From: Chitinophagaceae bacterium
GTDB lineage: Bacteria; Bacteroidota; Bacteroidia; Chitinophagales; Chitinophagaceae
Length of the DNA: 64,000 nucleotides
NCBI GenBank assembly: GCA_025449935.1
Contig: JANWIJ010000082.1
Location: forward strand, 36,613 to 100,612
Reading direction: 5' to 3'
The translations under genes were made by a program, and so were the position numbers. A model generated the notes under the pieces. That model was given only the letters and a program-made list of their open reading frames with translations, did no database searches and was not told the DNA's origin. Shown here one piece after another: positions 11,101 to 19,082 of this stretch. Positions within the stretch are counted from its first letter, which is position 1. Each line of letters opens with the position of its first letter.

Positions 11101-11417
11101 GCAACCAGGTGGACGTTAAACTGATGCAGGACCTTTTTGTAAACATTGGAAAAACAAAGAATACCCTCCAGTTTACCCTTGATATTTTCAACGCCGGCAA
11201 CCTCATCAATCCAAGCTGGGGTAAGTTTAAAATAGCCAATGCAGCGTCTATCCTGGTGCCCACTAACCCTACTGCATTAGTTGCAGGCGGCACGGTGGTT
11301 CCCCAGTTCAGGCTGGCTGCTGACCAGGGCAATATCATCACCCGCACTTTCCGCGATAACGTAAGTGTTGGTTCTACCTATTCTATCCAGTTTGGTTTAA
11401 GATATATCTTCAACTAA
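8106..11417 (+). CDS. Oar-like TonB-dependent outer-membrane receptor
   Basis: An outer-membrane protein of 1,103 aa. A signal peptide (MLKRIVFLFALAIITGPLLFAQ) is followed by a carboxypeptidase-regulatory-like beta-sandwich (SISGNVKSTTDDALVGATVVA), a plug region containing TVDGADFNNSFGIGNNLP and SGFIGSAINAVTRSGTN, and a long beta-barrel ending in an aromatic C-terminal strand (YSIQFGLRYIFN). It resembles the Oar family (Myxococcus Oar and Bacteroidota homologues) rather than SusC, and no SusD partner follows. The substrate is unknown. The start at 8106 was preferred over an in-frame Met at 8064, which would add a non-signal extension. It is monocistronic and closed by a strong terminator. Confidence 0.9.
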   Translation: MLKRIVFLFALAIITGPLLFAQITTSSISGNVKSTTDDALVGATVVATHLPSGTKYTTVSRSGGVIRIENMRPGGPYLIEVSFVGHDPEKLENIYLQLAETFVLNSFLKKTEATLETVVLTTGRRNSILNANRTGAVTNIGLRQITQSPTINRSINDLTRATPQSNGASVGGGNYRQNNFTVDGADFNNSFGIGNNLPANGAPISLDALDEISVNITPYDIRQSGFIGSAINAVTRSGTNTFSGSVYTYFRNEKHRGDKVEKTTFIRPKEEYKQHGVRLGGPIIRNKLFFFFNYEKETQPKTIQTRFAATPGAPFGSSDNIARPTADSLNAISQYLLNTYGYETGPYDNYTPNIERTKYMARLDWNINQRHRFNVRYSQVEGGEPNPPSTSTTGAGYTYPAGLTRTNNNSLWFKNSNYFQGANFYSFSAELNSNFGRVANTLRGTFTYQNDSRTSESTVFPFVDILSSTSISAPAPYTSFGYEPFSFGNLRKVKMYSVVDNITWTTKKHSWTAGAQVDLSETINGFQRFATSHYVYNTWNDFITNQKPRDFAYTYSLSKDFAPAFSAFKFVQVSAYIQDEIAINRNFRLTLGLRVDQPSYPDVPQILTHPLVLGLTFANGRQINTGNLPSKRLMWSPRLGFNWDIYGDRSLQFRGGTGLFTGKIPFVWIVSQSGDNGMLQITQAFNGQANTPGVFNPDPRAYYPAAVPIAGTVVPSAITAMDQDFKNPQSWKSSLAMDTRLPWGIIATVEAIFNKDFYTAYFENVNLVTPQALNVAGYPDNRAIYPVSNTQKYINPLTGAGLPSPTGTSAFNAIVIKNGTRGYYFSLTAKFEKPFSKGFNASIAYTKSMAGNLFDGNGDQPLSAWQGVQTVNGANYPVMGYADYVTPDRVVGFLSYRKEYFKHLATSIGVFYNGGIAGRYSYTYGADFNRDGQNNNDLIYIPTATEVQQMQFVSQTLNGVVYDQAAQRTLFESYIGQDKYLRKHRGQYAERNGAQFPWRNQVDVKLMQDLFVNIGKTKNTLQFTLDIFNAGNLINPSWGKFKIANAASILVPTNPTALVAGGTVVPQFRLAADQGNIITRTFRDNVSVGSTYSIQFGLRYIFN

Positions 11418-11439
11418 GGAGGTCACATTCTATTAATAA

Positions 11440-11475
11440 AAAAATCCCGCGATGATCATCGTGGGATTTTTTTTT
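11440..11475 (+). terminator. Rho-independent terminator after the Oar-like receptor gene
   Basis: A 10-bp stem (ATCCCGCGAT pairing with ATCGTGGGAT through one G-U pair) with a short loop, flanked by an A-run on the left and a T-run of at least eight on the right. It lies 23 bp after the receptor stop codon. Confidence 0.9.
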
Positions 11476-11513
11476 GGGAATAGTGACCCGCATCTTTGTC
11501 CCCCGCTTCCGTT

Positions 11514-11553
11514 CCCCACTAGCCTTCCCCCACTAGCCTTCCCCCACTAGCCA
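11514..11553. repeat. Tandem repeat of about 14 bp, three copies
   Basis: Three consecutive copies of (C)CCCCACTAGCCTT, the last one diverging at its end, in the gap between the receptor terminator and the end of the convergent esterase gene. It is non-coding; no function is evident. Confidence 0.75.
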
Positions 11554-11561
11554 CTCCCCAT

Positions 11562-12368
11562 TTACTTCCCCCAACCCCATTTCAGGAACACAGGCATTGC
11601 CCTTCCCCAGGTAAAAACATCATGATGCCCGTCAGGCATCTCGAGGTAATGTATATCTTTTGTTCCGTCATATCCCTTACGCTTCAGTTCGCTGATCAGG
11701 TCCTGTGTGTCGTCAATAGAATCAATGATCCCATTGTGGTTGCGGTCCTTCGTTTCATCCATATTACCGCACTGGAAAAAAAATTTCAACCAGGGGGCAT
11801 ATTGCCCGCTCCTCACCTGCTGGTGCATGATGCGGTGAAGATCATCATCATATTCTGATTCCACCTGGTCTACGCTGCGCCACCATAAGGAAGCTGAGAA
11901 CAGTCCCACCTTGGTAAATTCTCCGGGCCGGTTCCACACAATATCTAATGCACTTAATGCACCCAAAGAAAACCCGGCAAAGGCTTTTTCTTTGAAAGAA
12001 GACAGCCCATATTTTCCCCGGATAAAAGGCAGCAGTTCATCGAAAATAAATGAGGTATACAACCCGGCTTTGGCGCCCCGCCCTTTAAAATCTGGCTGGT
12101 GCTGGGTGCCGTATTCCATTTTACGTTCGACGCCGGCGTGAATGGCTACATATAGCAGGGGTTCAATGGCTTGTCCGGCGTATAATTTGTCCAGGATAGA
12201 TTCAAAATGCATTTTCTTCATGTCCTGCCCATCATTGATAAGGAGGAGACTTATCGAAGAAGAGTCGGTCGCTGTGCGGGGCAGGAAAAAATCAACATGA
12301 ACTTCCCGCTTCAGGTAAACAGATTTAATTATTTCATTTTCGGTCAGAATACCGGATTCATTTGCCAT
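11562..12368 (-). CDS. Esterase-D/Fes-type alpha/beta hydrolase
   Basis: A 268-aa protein of the esterase family that includes enterochelin esterase Fes, esterase D and mycolyltransferases (Pfam Esterase). The nucleophile elbow is GFSLG (Ser about residue 134), followed by SALDIVWNRPGEFTKVGLFSAS, a typical sequence for this group. The catalytic His is probably in MPDGHHDVFTWG near the C-terminus. An oxyanion region (LLINDGQD) is present. There is no signal peptide, so it is probably cytoplasmic. The start was set at the Met of MANESGIL; another Met lies two codons upstream. It is divergent from the ligase gene at 12558. The substrate cannot be predicted. Its position beside an amide-ligase cluster may be coincidence. 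Confidence 0.8.
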   Translation of the reverse strand: MANESGILTENEIIKSVYLKREVHVDFFLPRTATDSSSISLLLINDGQDMKKMHFESILDKLYAGQAIEPLLYVAIHAGVERKMEYGTQHQPDFKGRGAKAGLYTSFIFDELLPFIRGKYGLSSFKEKAFAGFSLGALSALDIVWNRPGEFTKVGLFSASLWWRSVDQVESEYDDDLHRIMHQQVRSGQYAPWLKFFFQCGNMDETKDRNHNGIIDSIDDTQDLISELKRKGYDGTKDIHYLEMPDGHHDVFTWGRAMPVFLKWGWGK

Positions 12369-12455
12369 TTGCATGGCGCCAAAAGTAAGAATTTGATAAC
12401 AAATCCCCTTTCCGGGCTTTTATCTCAAAGAAGGTGCTAAAACACCTATCTTAAT

Positions 12456-12486
12456 TTGTTTATTTGATGGCTAAAAAATAAATTTG
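12456..12486 (+). promoter_or_regulatory. Promoter of the ATP-grasp/GCS2 ligase operon
   Basis: TTG at 12456-12458, a 20-nt spacer and TAAATTTG at 12479-12486, a full match to the Bacteroidota promoter consensus. It predicts a start near 12492 and a leader of about 65 nt before the ATP-grasp gene. This is the best plus-strand promoter in the window. Confidence 0.65.
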
Positions 12487-12557
12487 GAAAAGCCGCACCA
12501 GCATATGGCATCATCCTGTCACGGCTCACCTATTAATCATTCAACAAAAAACTCTTT

Positions 12558-13511
12558 ATGAAGAAAATCGGAATTCTACACGGCAAGGAACGCACATTTC
12601 CTGAAGCATTTGTGGCAAGAGTAAACAGCAAAAAGGTTCCCGGTATTGTGGCCGAACCCGTGCGGATTGATAAAGCCATGCAGGGGGTGCATAGCGGTTA
12701 TGCTGTTATTATTGACCGGATTTCACAGGATGTACCTTTTTACAGGACCTGGCTTAAGAATGCTGCCGTAACCGGAACCGCCGTCATCAACAATCCTTTC
12801 TGGTGGAGTGCCGATGATAAATATTTCAACAACTGCCTGATGACCAAAGTAGATGTACCGGTCCCCAAAACAGCCATCATTCCCTCGCGGGATTTGCCGG
12901 ATGATACTACGGATGATTCGTTCAGTAACCTCGCTTTCCCGCTTGACTGGGATGCCATTTTTAAATATGTTGGATTCCCGGCTTATATGAAACCATTTGC
13001 CGGTGGCGGGTGGAAACATGTATATAAATTAACCAGTTCGGAAGATTTTTTCAATAAACACAGCGAAACAGCACAGCTGGTCATGTTGTTGCAGGAAGAA
13101 ATAGTGTTCACGGAATATTACCGTTGTTATTGCATCGGCGGCAAACATGTACGGATTATGTCTTATGAGCCGCGCAACCCGCACCATCTCCGTTATGTCG
13201 CTGATTTCAAACCCTCCCCCGAAAGGTTGAAACAAATGACAGATATCGTTCTGCGGATCAATAAATACCTCGGCTATGATTTCAACACGGTCGAGTTAGC
13301 CGTCAGGGATGGTGTGCCTTATGCGATTGATTTTTGTAACCCTGCTCCTGATGCTGACAAGCCCAGCGTTGGTGAAGAGAATTTTGAATGGGTGGTGGAA
13401 ACCTCCGCTAATTATGCCATTGAAAAAGCCATGGAAAATAAGGAGGGTGCAGACAATCTTACCTGGGGAGAATATGTAAGAAGGGGCAGTAATAAAAGCC
13501 CGTTGGTATAA
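12558..13511 (+). CDS. RimK-like ATP-grasp ligase
   Basis: A 317-aa ATP-grasp protein. Such enzymes activate a carboxylate as an acyl phosphate and join it to an amine. The N-terminal Rossmann-like region begins MKKIGILHGKE. The ATP-binding loop is YMKPFAGGGWKHV (residues 143-155), the adenine hinge is near LLQEEI (177-182), and the metal site is E246, D258 and N261 in NTVELAVRDGVPYAIDFCNP. All expected catalytic residues are present. No signal peptide is seen, so it is cytoplasmic. It is the first gene after a good promoter and lies 114 bp before a GCS2-type ligase in the same direction, suggesting that both act on one product. The substrate is unknown; it could be a peptide, an amino acid or a small acid. 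Confidence 0.82.
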   Translation: MKKIGILHGKERTFPEAFVARVNSKKVPGIVAEPVRIDKAMQGVHSGYAVIIDRISQDVPFYRTWLKNAAVTGTAVINNPFWWSADDKYFNNCLMTKVDVPVPKTAIIPSRDLPDDTTDDSFSNLAFPLDWDAIFKYVGFPAYMKPFAGGGWKHVYKLTSSEDFFNKHSETAQLVMLLQEEIVFTEYYRCYCIGGKHVRIMSYEPRNPHHLRYVADFKPSPERLKQMTDIVLRINKYLGYDFNTVELAVRDGVPYAIDFCNPAPDADKPSVGEENFEWVVETSANYAIEKAMENKEGADNLTWGEYVRRGSNKSPLV

Positions 13512-13516
13512 ATCGT

Positions 13517-13603
13517 TTGTAGTTTATTTTTTTAGTTTGAAGGCAGAGCAGTACTAAACCAGTAGGTCTCTTTCACCAATCGTAAATCAATTATAAACTA
13601 CAA
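13517..13603. repeat. Long-range inverted repeat between the two ligase genes
   Basis: TTGTAGTTTAT at 13517-13527 is the exact reverse complement of ATAAACTACAA at 13593-13603. The arms are 11 bp and are separated by 65 bp, filling most of the 114-bp gap between the ATP-grasp and GCS2 genes. In the transcript this would fold into a stem with a large loop. There is no T-run, so it is not a terminator. Confidence 0.55.
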
Positions 13604-13625
13604 GCCAAAAACTTTAAACTGACTT

Positions 13626-14735
13626 ATGATATTAAACTATAAGAGCTTTACACTCGGCGTGGAAGAAGAATACATGGTGCTGGATCCCAATACCTTTGAA
13701 CTGAAAAGCCATGAACAGAAGATCGTACAGGAAGGACAAAAGGTGATCAAGGATAAGGTAAAAGCTGAAATGCACCAGGCAGTGGTGGAAGTGGGGACCG
13801 ATATTTGTGCCGATATCGATGAGGCTTTTTCTGATGTGGCATCCCTGCGTAAAACGATCAGCGGTATAGCTACTGACCTGGGATTTGCCATGGGTGCATC
13901 CGGTACGCATCCCTTCAGTCACTGGGAAAGCCAGCTGATCACGGACCATATCCGCTACAGTGAGATTGTCAATGAACTGCAGGAAGCTGCCAGGAGTAAC
14001 CTCATCTTCGGGCTTCACGTGCACGTGGGCATGGAGAACCGGGAAATGGCCAACCACATTGCGAACAGCACCCGTTATTTCCTGCCGCATATTTTTGCAT
14101 TGAGCACCAATTCCCCCTTCTGGGAAGGCAGGATGACGGGCTATAAATCTTTCCGGACCAAAGTATTTGATAAATTCCCCCGCACGGGAATTCCCGACGC
14201 TTTTGAAAGTATCGAAGCTTATGATAACTATGTAAAACTCCTGATCAAAACGAATTGCATTGACAATGCGAAAAAGATATGGTGGGACCTGCGGGTGCAT
14301 CCATTTTTTAATACAGTAGAGTTCCGTATCTGTGATATCCCGATGACCGTGGATGAAACAATTACCATTGCCGCATTGTTCCAGGCCATTTGTGCACGGA
14401 TTTATATGTTACGTTCCAAGAACCTGAACTTCATACAATATTCCAGAGCCTTGCTCAATGAGAATAAATGGAGGGCCAGCCGTTATGGCGTTGATGGTTA
14501 CCTGATCGATTTCGGAAAAGAAGAAGAAGTGAACACCCGGGCATTGATCTATGAGCTGCTTGATTTCCTGGACCCGGTACTTGACCATCTTGGCAGCCGC
14601 CACCGGGTAGCACACGTACATAAAATGCTGGAAAATGGCACGGGTGCCGACCGCCAGCTGGCTGTTTTTGAAAAATCAAGGAACCTGAGCGCCGTAGCAG
14701 AGTATATCCATAGCCAGTTCCTGGCGGGCGTGTAA
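13626..14735 (+). CDS. GCS2-type carboxylate-amine ligase (YbdK/EgtA-like)
   Basis: A 369-aa member of glutamate-cysteine ligase family 2 (COG2170), with the glutamine-synthetase fold. It shows the N-terminal signature LGVEEEYMVLD (residues 10-20), the HVHVGMENREMANHI segment that carries metal and substrate residues, and FRICDIPMTVDETITIAALFQ. Members form amide bonds using ATP, for example gamma-glutamyl-cysteine in some lineages, but the YbdK group is often of unknown specificity. Length is normal. There is no signal peptide. It probably shares a transcript with the upstream ATP-grasp ligase. Since no glutathione synthetase pair is recognisable here, I do not call it a glutathione enzyme. 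Confidence 0.88.
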   Translation: MILNYKSFTLGVEEEYMVLDPNTFELKSHEQKIVQEGQKVIKDKVKAEMHQAVVEVGTDICADIDEAFSDVASLRKTISGIATDLGFAMGASGTHPFSHWESQLITDHIRYSEIVNELQEAARSNLIFGLHVHVGMENREMANHIANSTRYFLPHIFALSTNSPFWEGRMTGYKSFRTKVFDKFPRTGIPDAFESIEAYDNYVKLLIKTNCIDNAKKIWWDLRVHPFFNTVEFRICDIPMTVDETITIAALFQAICARIYMLRSKNLNFIQYSRALLNENKWRASRYGVDGYLIDFGKEEEVNTRALIYELLDFLDPVLDHLGSRHRVAHVHKMLENGTGADRQLAVFEKSRNLSAVAEYIHSQFLAGV

Positions 14736-14788
14736 GTGAGCGGATTATCTTTTTGAAAAGGATAGCCCCGCATCTACCAATCGTTGAA

Positions 14789-15274
14789 ATGAATCTTTAT
14801 TTCAGGATATTCAGATCCATCATCTATGTTCCGTTGTTCATCTTTTTTTTTGGCTGGATAGCAGAGCGTGTTCGTATTTACGATCAAAAAATTGGTTGGG
14901 TCTTACCTGCGTGGGCTACCCTTCCCGGGATTTTACTGATGGCAGCAGGAGGCCTGCTTGTTTTAACTTGTGTAACTTTTTTTATTATACGCGGAAAGGG
15001 AACGCCTGCATTCTTTGATGCACCGACCGAATTTGTTGCAACCGGACCCTACCGCTATGTAAGGAACCCGATGTATATTGGAGGATTTATTTTATTGATT
15101 GGATTTGGTTTGGTCCGTCATTCAATTTCCATTCTTATATTTTCAATCCTATACATGGTCTTATTTCATTTGTTTGTTGTTTATTATGAAGAACCCACGC
15201 TGGAAAAACAGTTTGGGAAAAGTTACCTGGACTATAAGAAAAAAACACACCGGTGGATACCAGGCTGGATATGA
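14789..15274 (+). CDS. ICMT/PEMT-like integral membrane methyltransferase
   Basis: A 161-aa membrane protein with four or five hydrophobic segments. The signature GPYRYVRNPMYIGGF followed by EEPTLEKQFGKSYLDYKKKTHRWIP is that of the isoprenylcysteine carboxyl methyltransferase / phospholipid methyltransferase superfamily, which uses S-adenosylmethionine. Bacterial members methylate lipids, polyketides or small molecules, so the substrate here is open. The start at 14789 (MNLYFRIFR) leads directly into the first membrane helix; an in-frame start at 14753 would add a short polar extension. It lies 53 bp after the GCS2 ligase in the same direction and may be the third gene of that operon. Confidence 0.8.
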   Translation: MNLYFRIFRSIIYVPLFIFFFGWIAERVRIYDQKIGWVLPAWATLPGILLMAAGGLLVLTCVTFFIIRGKGTPAFFDAPTEFVATGPYRYVRNPMYIGGFILLIGFGLVRHSISILIFSILYMVLFHLFVVYYEEPTLEKQFGKSYLDYKKKTHRWIPGWI

Positions 15275-15315
15275 AAACCTGGTAGGCGAATACCCGCGCT
15301 ACAGAACTTACACCA

Positions 15316-16350
15316 CTAGAATTTCCCCGCATCAACATCTTTAACAAACCCGATCACCCCATTCATAAAAACCTGCTGGTCATCCCACATGGCCAGGTGG
15401 CTACCGTTAGGGCAATAGAGATAGCGGCCTTTCTGCACCAGTTTGCTTTGTTCTTCCATCGCTTCAGGATCCATCGTATCATGCTTTGCGCCTATCATTA
15501 GCGTGGGCACCTTTATTTCTTTGAGCCGGTTCTTTATATCCCATGTAGCCAGTCTTCCGGCAATACCAAACTCGGAAGGTCCCTGCATCATCGTATAGAT
15601 CTCCGCATTTATATGCTTAAAGGAACGGTTAGCCGGTTCGGGCCATTCAGGAAGACGGCAAAGATGTTTTGCGTAAAAATTGGGTAATAACAATTCCATG
15701 TAACGCGGATTGGTAAAATCTCCTTTGGCTTCCAGCGCCCGGATTTCTGCCAGCACAGGACTATCCATCTGTGGCGCCAGTACCTCGCTGGCATATTTGC
15801 CGTAGTCAGTGGCGCTGGCCATCATATTGGCGACGATCAGCCCCTTCATGTGCTGCTGGTATTTGAGCGCATATTCCATTGCCAGGATTCCACCCCATGA
15901 ATTACCAAGCAAATAAAAATTTGCTGCGTCAGCGCCAATGGCTTTTCGTACCTGCTCCACTTCTTCGACAAACCTTTCGGTGGTCCACAGGCTGCTGTCC
16001 TTTGGCTGGTCGCTGTAATAGGAACCTAACTGGTCGTACTCATAAAACTCAAAGCCTTCTTTCGGGAAAAAGCTTTCAAAGCATTCCATGTATTCATGCG
16101 TCATGGCAGGTCCGCCATGCAGCAACAATATTTTGATGCGGGGATTGTTGCCAAACCGCTTTGTCCATACCTTAAAATTGCCCACCGGTGTCTGGATGGG
16201 AATCATTTTAATACCGGCGGACTGTATCCCGGTGTCACCATAGTTATAATAATCTGAAAGATGGATATGACTCCCCGTATCCTGGCTGGATGGCTGGCTG
16301 CAGGAAAGGATAACCATCAATGCCACCGGCAAAAAAAGTAGGCGCTTCAT
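15316..16350 (-). CDS. Proline-iminopeptidase-family alpha/beta hydrolase, lipoprotein
   Basis: A 344-aa lipoprotein. The signal peptide ends in the lipobox VILSC (Cys17), so the enzyme should sit in the cell envelope. The alpha/beta-hydrolase core has the oxyanion motif HGGPA (residues 78-82), the nucleophile elbow GNSWGG (Ser151), an Asp in KHDTMDP (Asp291) and a His in NGSHLAMW (His318). HGGPA together with GNSWGG is characteristic of prolyl aminopeptidases (peptidase family S33), which release N-terminal proline from peptides. It is the only minus-strand gene inside the ligase cluster and is divergent from the amidohydrolase gene at 16403. A link to the ligase product is possible but unproven. 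Confidence 0.87.
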   Translation of the reverse strand: MKRLLFLPVALMVILSCSQPSSQDTGSHIHLSDYYNYGDTGIQSAGIKMIPIQTPVGNFKVWTKRFGNNPRIKILLLHGGPAMTHEYMECFESFFPKEGFEFYEYDQLGSYYSDQPKDSSLWTTERFVEEVEQVRKAIGADAANFYLLGNSWGGILAMEYALKYQQHMKGLIVANMMASATDYGKYASEVLAPQMDSPVLAEIRALEAKGDFTNPRYMELLLPNFYAKHLCRLPEWPEPANRSFKHINAEIYTMMQGPSEFGIAGRLATWDIKNRLKEIKVPTLMIGAKHDTMDPEAMEEQSKLVQKGRYLYCPNGSHLAMWDDQQVFMNGVIGFVKDVDAGKF

Positions 16351-16402
16351 AACAAGTGATTTTAGGTAAAAGGTAAATCATTAATTTCTGTATTTTCATC
16401 CG

Positions 16403-18064
16403 ATGAAAAAAATACACCTGCCGGCCGCCATAGTGTTTGGCATTTTTTTATGTTCCTGTTCCCGGAAAGAAAAAGTTGACCTGCTGGTATTCAATGCCCG
16501 CATTTATACCGTAGACTCCTCTTTTTCCATCGCGGAAGCAATGGCGGTAAAAGACGGGAAGATTGTGGCAGTAGGTAAAACAGCTGAGCTGGAAGAAAAA
16601 TATGACAGCCCGGAAAAACTGGATGCAGCGGGGAAATTCATTTATCCCGGTTTCATTGATGCGCATGCGCATTTTGTGGGTTATGGCACCAGCCTGCAGC
16701 GGGTAAATTTAATGGGGACCGAAAGCTGGGAAGAAGCTATTGAGAGGGTAAAAGTTTTTGCCGCAGAAAACCTCCCTGCCGGGCAGGATGGTAAAGAAGC
16801 CTGGATAACCGGCCGTGGCTGGGACCAGAATGACTGGGCAGTAAAAGATTTCCCAACCAATGAAAAATTAAGTGAGCTGTTTCCTGACAGGCCGGTACTG
16901 CTGACCCGTGTGGATGGTCATGCTGCCGTTGCCAACCAGAAAGCGCTGGACATGGCAGGAATAAAAGCCGGTGATACTTTAACAGGCGGAGAGATTGAAG
17001 AAATGGAAGGAACACTAACCGGGATCCTGATCGACAATGCAGTTGATCTTGTTTCGGCAAAAATTCCTGACGCGACACAGGAGCAGTTTAAAAAGGCCCT
17101 CCAGGCTGCCGAAAAAAATTGTTTCGCCATGGGTTTAACTACTATCGATGATTGCGGCCTGAGTTATGTATCGGTTGATATGATCCGGGAATTACAGGCC
17201 AGCGGAGATCTGAAAATGCGATTGTACGTAATGCTCAGTGATGAAAAAACAAATTATGATTATGCGGACCGGAACGGGATCATCAAAACGGACCGTTTGA
17301 ATGTGAGAAGTTTTAAGGTGTACGGCGATGGCGCATTGGGTTCAAGGGGTGCCTGCTTACTACAGCCTTACAGCGATAAACCGGGGCTTTATGGTTTCCT
17401 GTTAAGCAACCCCAAGCACTTTGACTCAGTGGCCAATTATATTTCAAAAAAAGGCTGGCAGATGTGTACCCATGCAATCGGCGACAGTGGCAACCGCACT
17501 ATGCTGAATATTTATGCCAGATATTTAAACGGGAGGAATGATCTGAGGTGGCGCATTGAGCATGCACAGGTGATCAATCCAAATGATTTTAATTTGTTTG
17601 GAATCAATTCTATTATACCATCCGTGCAACCCACGCATGCCACCTCGGATATGTACTGGGCCGGTGACCGGCTTGGTGCAGAAAGAGTGAAAGGAGCTTA
17701 TGCTTTTAAACAGCTCCTGCAGCAAAATGGGTGGATTGCACTGGGAACTGATTTCCCCGTTGAAGACATTTCCACGTTCAAAACTTTTTTTGCCGCCGTT
17801 GTCAGAAAGGATGCCAAAAACTGGCCGGCAAATGGTTATCAAACAGAAAATGCCCTGACACGGGAAGAAGCACTAAGAGGAATGACCATCTGGGCAGCCA
17901 GGTCCAATTTTGAAGAACACGAAAAAGGAAGCCTTGAAAAAGGGAAGTTTGCAGATTTTATCATCCTTGATAAAGACATTCTGCAGGCGGCGGAAAATGA
18001 GCTCCTGCAAACGATGGTACTGAAAACTTTTGTTGGGGGTGAAAAGGTTTACGAAAAAAAATAG
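16403..18064 (+). CDS. YtcJ-like amidohydrolase, probable lipoprotein
   Basis: A 553-aa metal-dependent amidohydrolase of the YtcJ/NfdA type (amidohydrolase 3 family). After an N-terminal signal peptide with a lipobox-like LCSC (Cys19) come the small beta-domain (DLLVFNARIYTVD) and the metal motif DAHAH (His88 and His90). Further metal ligands are expected in the conserved segments TGGEIEEMEG, GALGSRGACL, CTHAIGDSGNR and RIEHAQV, followed by ALGTDFPVE. The family hydrolyses amide or formamide bonds of small molecules. Being exported, it would act outside the cytoplasm. It is divergent from the iminopeptidase-like lipoprotein gene (52 bp between starts) and 110 bp upstream of the amidotransferase gene. 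Confidence 0.87.
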   Translation: MKKIHLPAAIVFGIFLCSCSRKEKVDLLVFNARIYTVDSSFSIAEAMAVKDGKIVAVGKTAELEEKYDSPEKLDAAGKFIYPGFIDAHAHFVGYGTSLQRVNLMGTESWEEAIERVKVFAAENLPAGQDGKEAWITGRGWDQNDWAVKDFPTNEKLSELFPDRPVLLTRVDGHAAVANQKALDMAGIKAGDTLTGGEIEEMEGTLTGILIDNAVDLVSAKIPDATQEQFKKALQAAEKNCFAMGLTTIDDCGLSYVSVDMIRELQASGDLKMRLYVMLSDEKTNYDYADRNGIIKTDRLNVRSFKVYGDGALGSRGACLLQPYSDKPGLYGFLLSNPKHFDSVANYISKKGWQMCTHAIGDSGNRTMLNIYARYLNGRNDLRWRIEHAQVINPNDFNLFGINSIIPSVQPTHATSDMYWAGDRLGAERVKGAYAFKQLLQQNGWIALGTDFPVEDISTFKTFFAAVVRKDAKNWPANGYQTENALTREEALRGMTIWAARSNFEEHEKGSLEKGKFADFIILDKDILQAAENELLQTMVLKTFVGGEKVYEKK

Positions 18065-18162
18065 AACCCGCATAATTAATAACGCTTAATTTGAATCAAT
18101 AGAACCCACAATTGTGCGTAATTCCACTACCCAACCGGCTGTGTAATGCATTATAAAATCAT

Positions 18163-18170
18163 TATTTTTG
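18163..18170 (+). promoter_or_regulatory. -7 element before the amidotransferase gene (leaderless?)
   Basis: TATTTTTG fully matches TAnnTTTG and ends 4 bp before the ATG at 18175. GTG at 18141-18143 is a one-base variant of the -33 TTG with a 19-nt spacer. If used, the mRNA would be leaderless. The first beta-strand of the protein begins nine residues after this ATG, so a later start is not possible. Confidence 0.4.
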
Positions 18171-18174
18171 TTGA

Positions 18175-19020
18175 ATGAGCTGGAATGAAAACAGGGCTGT
18201 AAAAGTAGCAATCCTCGATCTCTATGAAGGCAAAGCCAACCAGGGCATGCGCTGTATCCGTACCATCCTCCGCGAATGGGGTGAATCCAACCAGCTTGAC
18301 CTGCATACAGTGGAATTTGATGTGAGATTGAAAAATGAACTGCCTGATGCTTCCTTTGATGTATATATTTCCAGCGGGGGACCCGGTGATCCATTAGTGA
18401 GCCGTTTTGAGGATTGGGATATTGCCTGGTGCCGGTGGCTTGACAAAATGGAACGCTGGAATGCAAACCCTTCGAACATCCGGAAGAAGTACATTTTTTT
18501 TATCTGTCATTCCTTCCAGCTGGCCAGCCGTTATTTTAATGTGGGTTTGGTTTCCAAAAGAAAATCAACCGCCTTTGGTGTGTTCCCGGTTCATATGCTG
18601 GAGGGAGGTAAGGATGAACCTGTTTTTGATGCACTTCGTGATCCATTTTATGCCGTGGACAGCCGCGACTTCCAGGTTATTCAACCCAACCACAACCTGC
18701 TGACGGAAATGGGTGCTAAAATTCTTTGTATTGAAAAAAGTCGTCCCCATGTGCCCTATGAACGGGCTATCATGGGTATCCGGTTCAATGATCACATGAT
18801 TGGTACACAGTTTCATCCCGAAGCCGATGCAAAAGGTATGAGCATGTACCTGCAGACAGCAGAAAAACGGCAAACGGTTATTGAAAGTCACGGCGAGGAT
18901 AAACTTATCAGCATGCTGGAACATTTAAATGATCCTGACAAGATCATGTGGACCCAGGCCCATATACTCCCCAATTTCCTGAATAACGCGGTTGAACAAT
19001 TACAGGAAGTAATGGTATAA
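18175..19020 (+). CDS. Class I glutamine amidotransferase domain protein
   Basis: A 281-aa stand-alone class I (triad) glutaminase, similar to the amidotransferase half of GMP synthase. The oxyanion-region motif SGGPGDP is at residues 67-73, the nucleophile is Cys111 in ICHSFQL and the other triad members are His214 and Glu216 in QFHPEAD. The residues after the Cys are His-Ser rather than the usual x-Gly, so the nucleophile elbow is unusual. Such proteins release ammonia from glutamine for a partner synthetase, or hydrolyse gamma-glutamyl amides as PuuD does. No synthetase domain is fused. The next gene, 62 bp downstream, encodes an ATP-grasp-like protein that could be the partner. Confidence 0.8.
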   Translation: MSWNENRAVKVAILDLYEGKANQGMRCIRTILREWGESNQLDLHTVEFDVRLKNELPDASFDVYISSGGPGDPLVSRFEDWDIAWCRWLDKMERWNANPSNIRKKYIFFICHSFQLASRYFNVGLVSKRKSTAFGVFPVHMLEGGKDEPVFDALRDPFYAVDSRDFQVIQPNHNLLTEMGAKILCIEKSRPHVPYERAIMGIRFNDHMIGTQFHPEADAKGMSMYLQTAEKRQTVIESHGEDKLISMLEHLNDPDKIMWTQAHILPNFLNNAVEQLQEVMV

Positions 19021-19082
19021 GATTTTCTCCCTGTTTTGGTTCCCCGCCGGGCATTTGCTAACTTCCGTTGAAAACAGGCATT

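Noticed and set aside
13632..14300. A 222-codon open frame antisense to the GCS2 ligase gene
   Set aside because: The GCS2 family motifs are on the plus strand.
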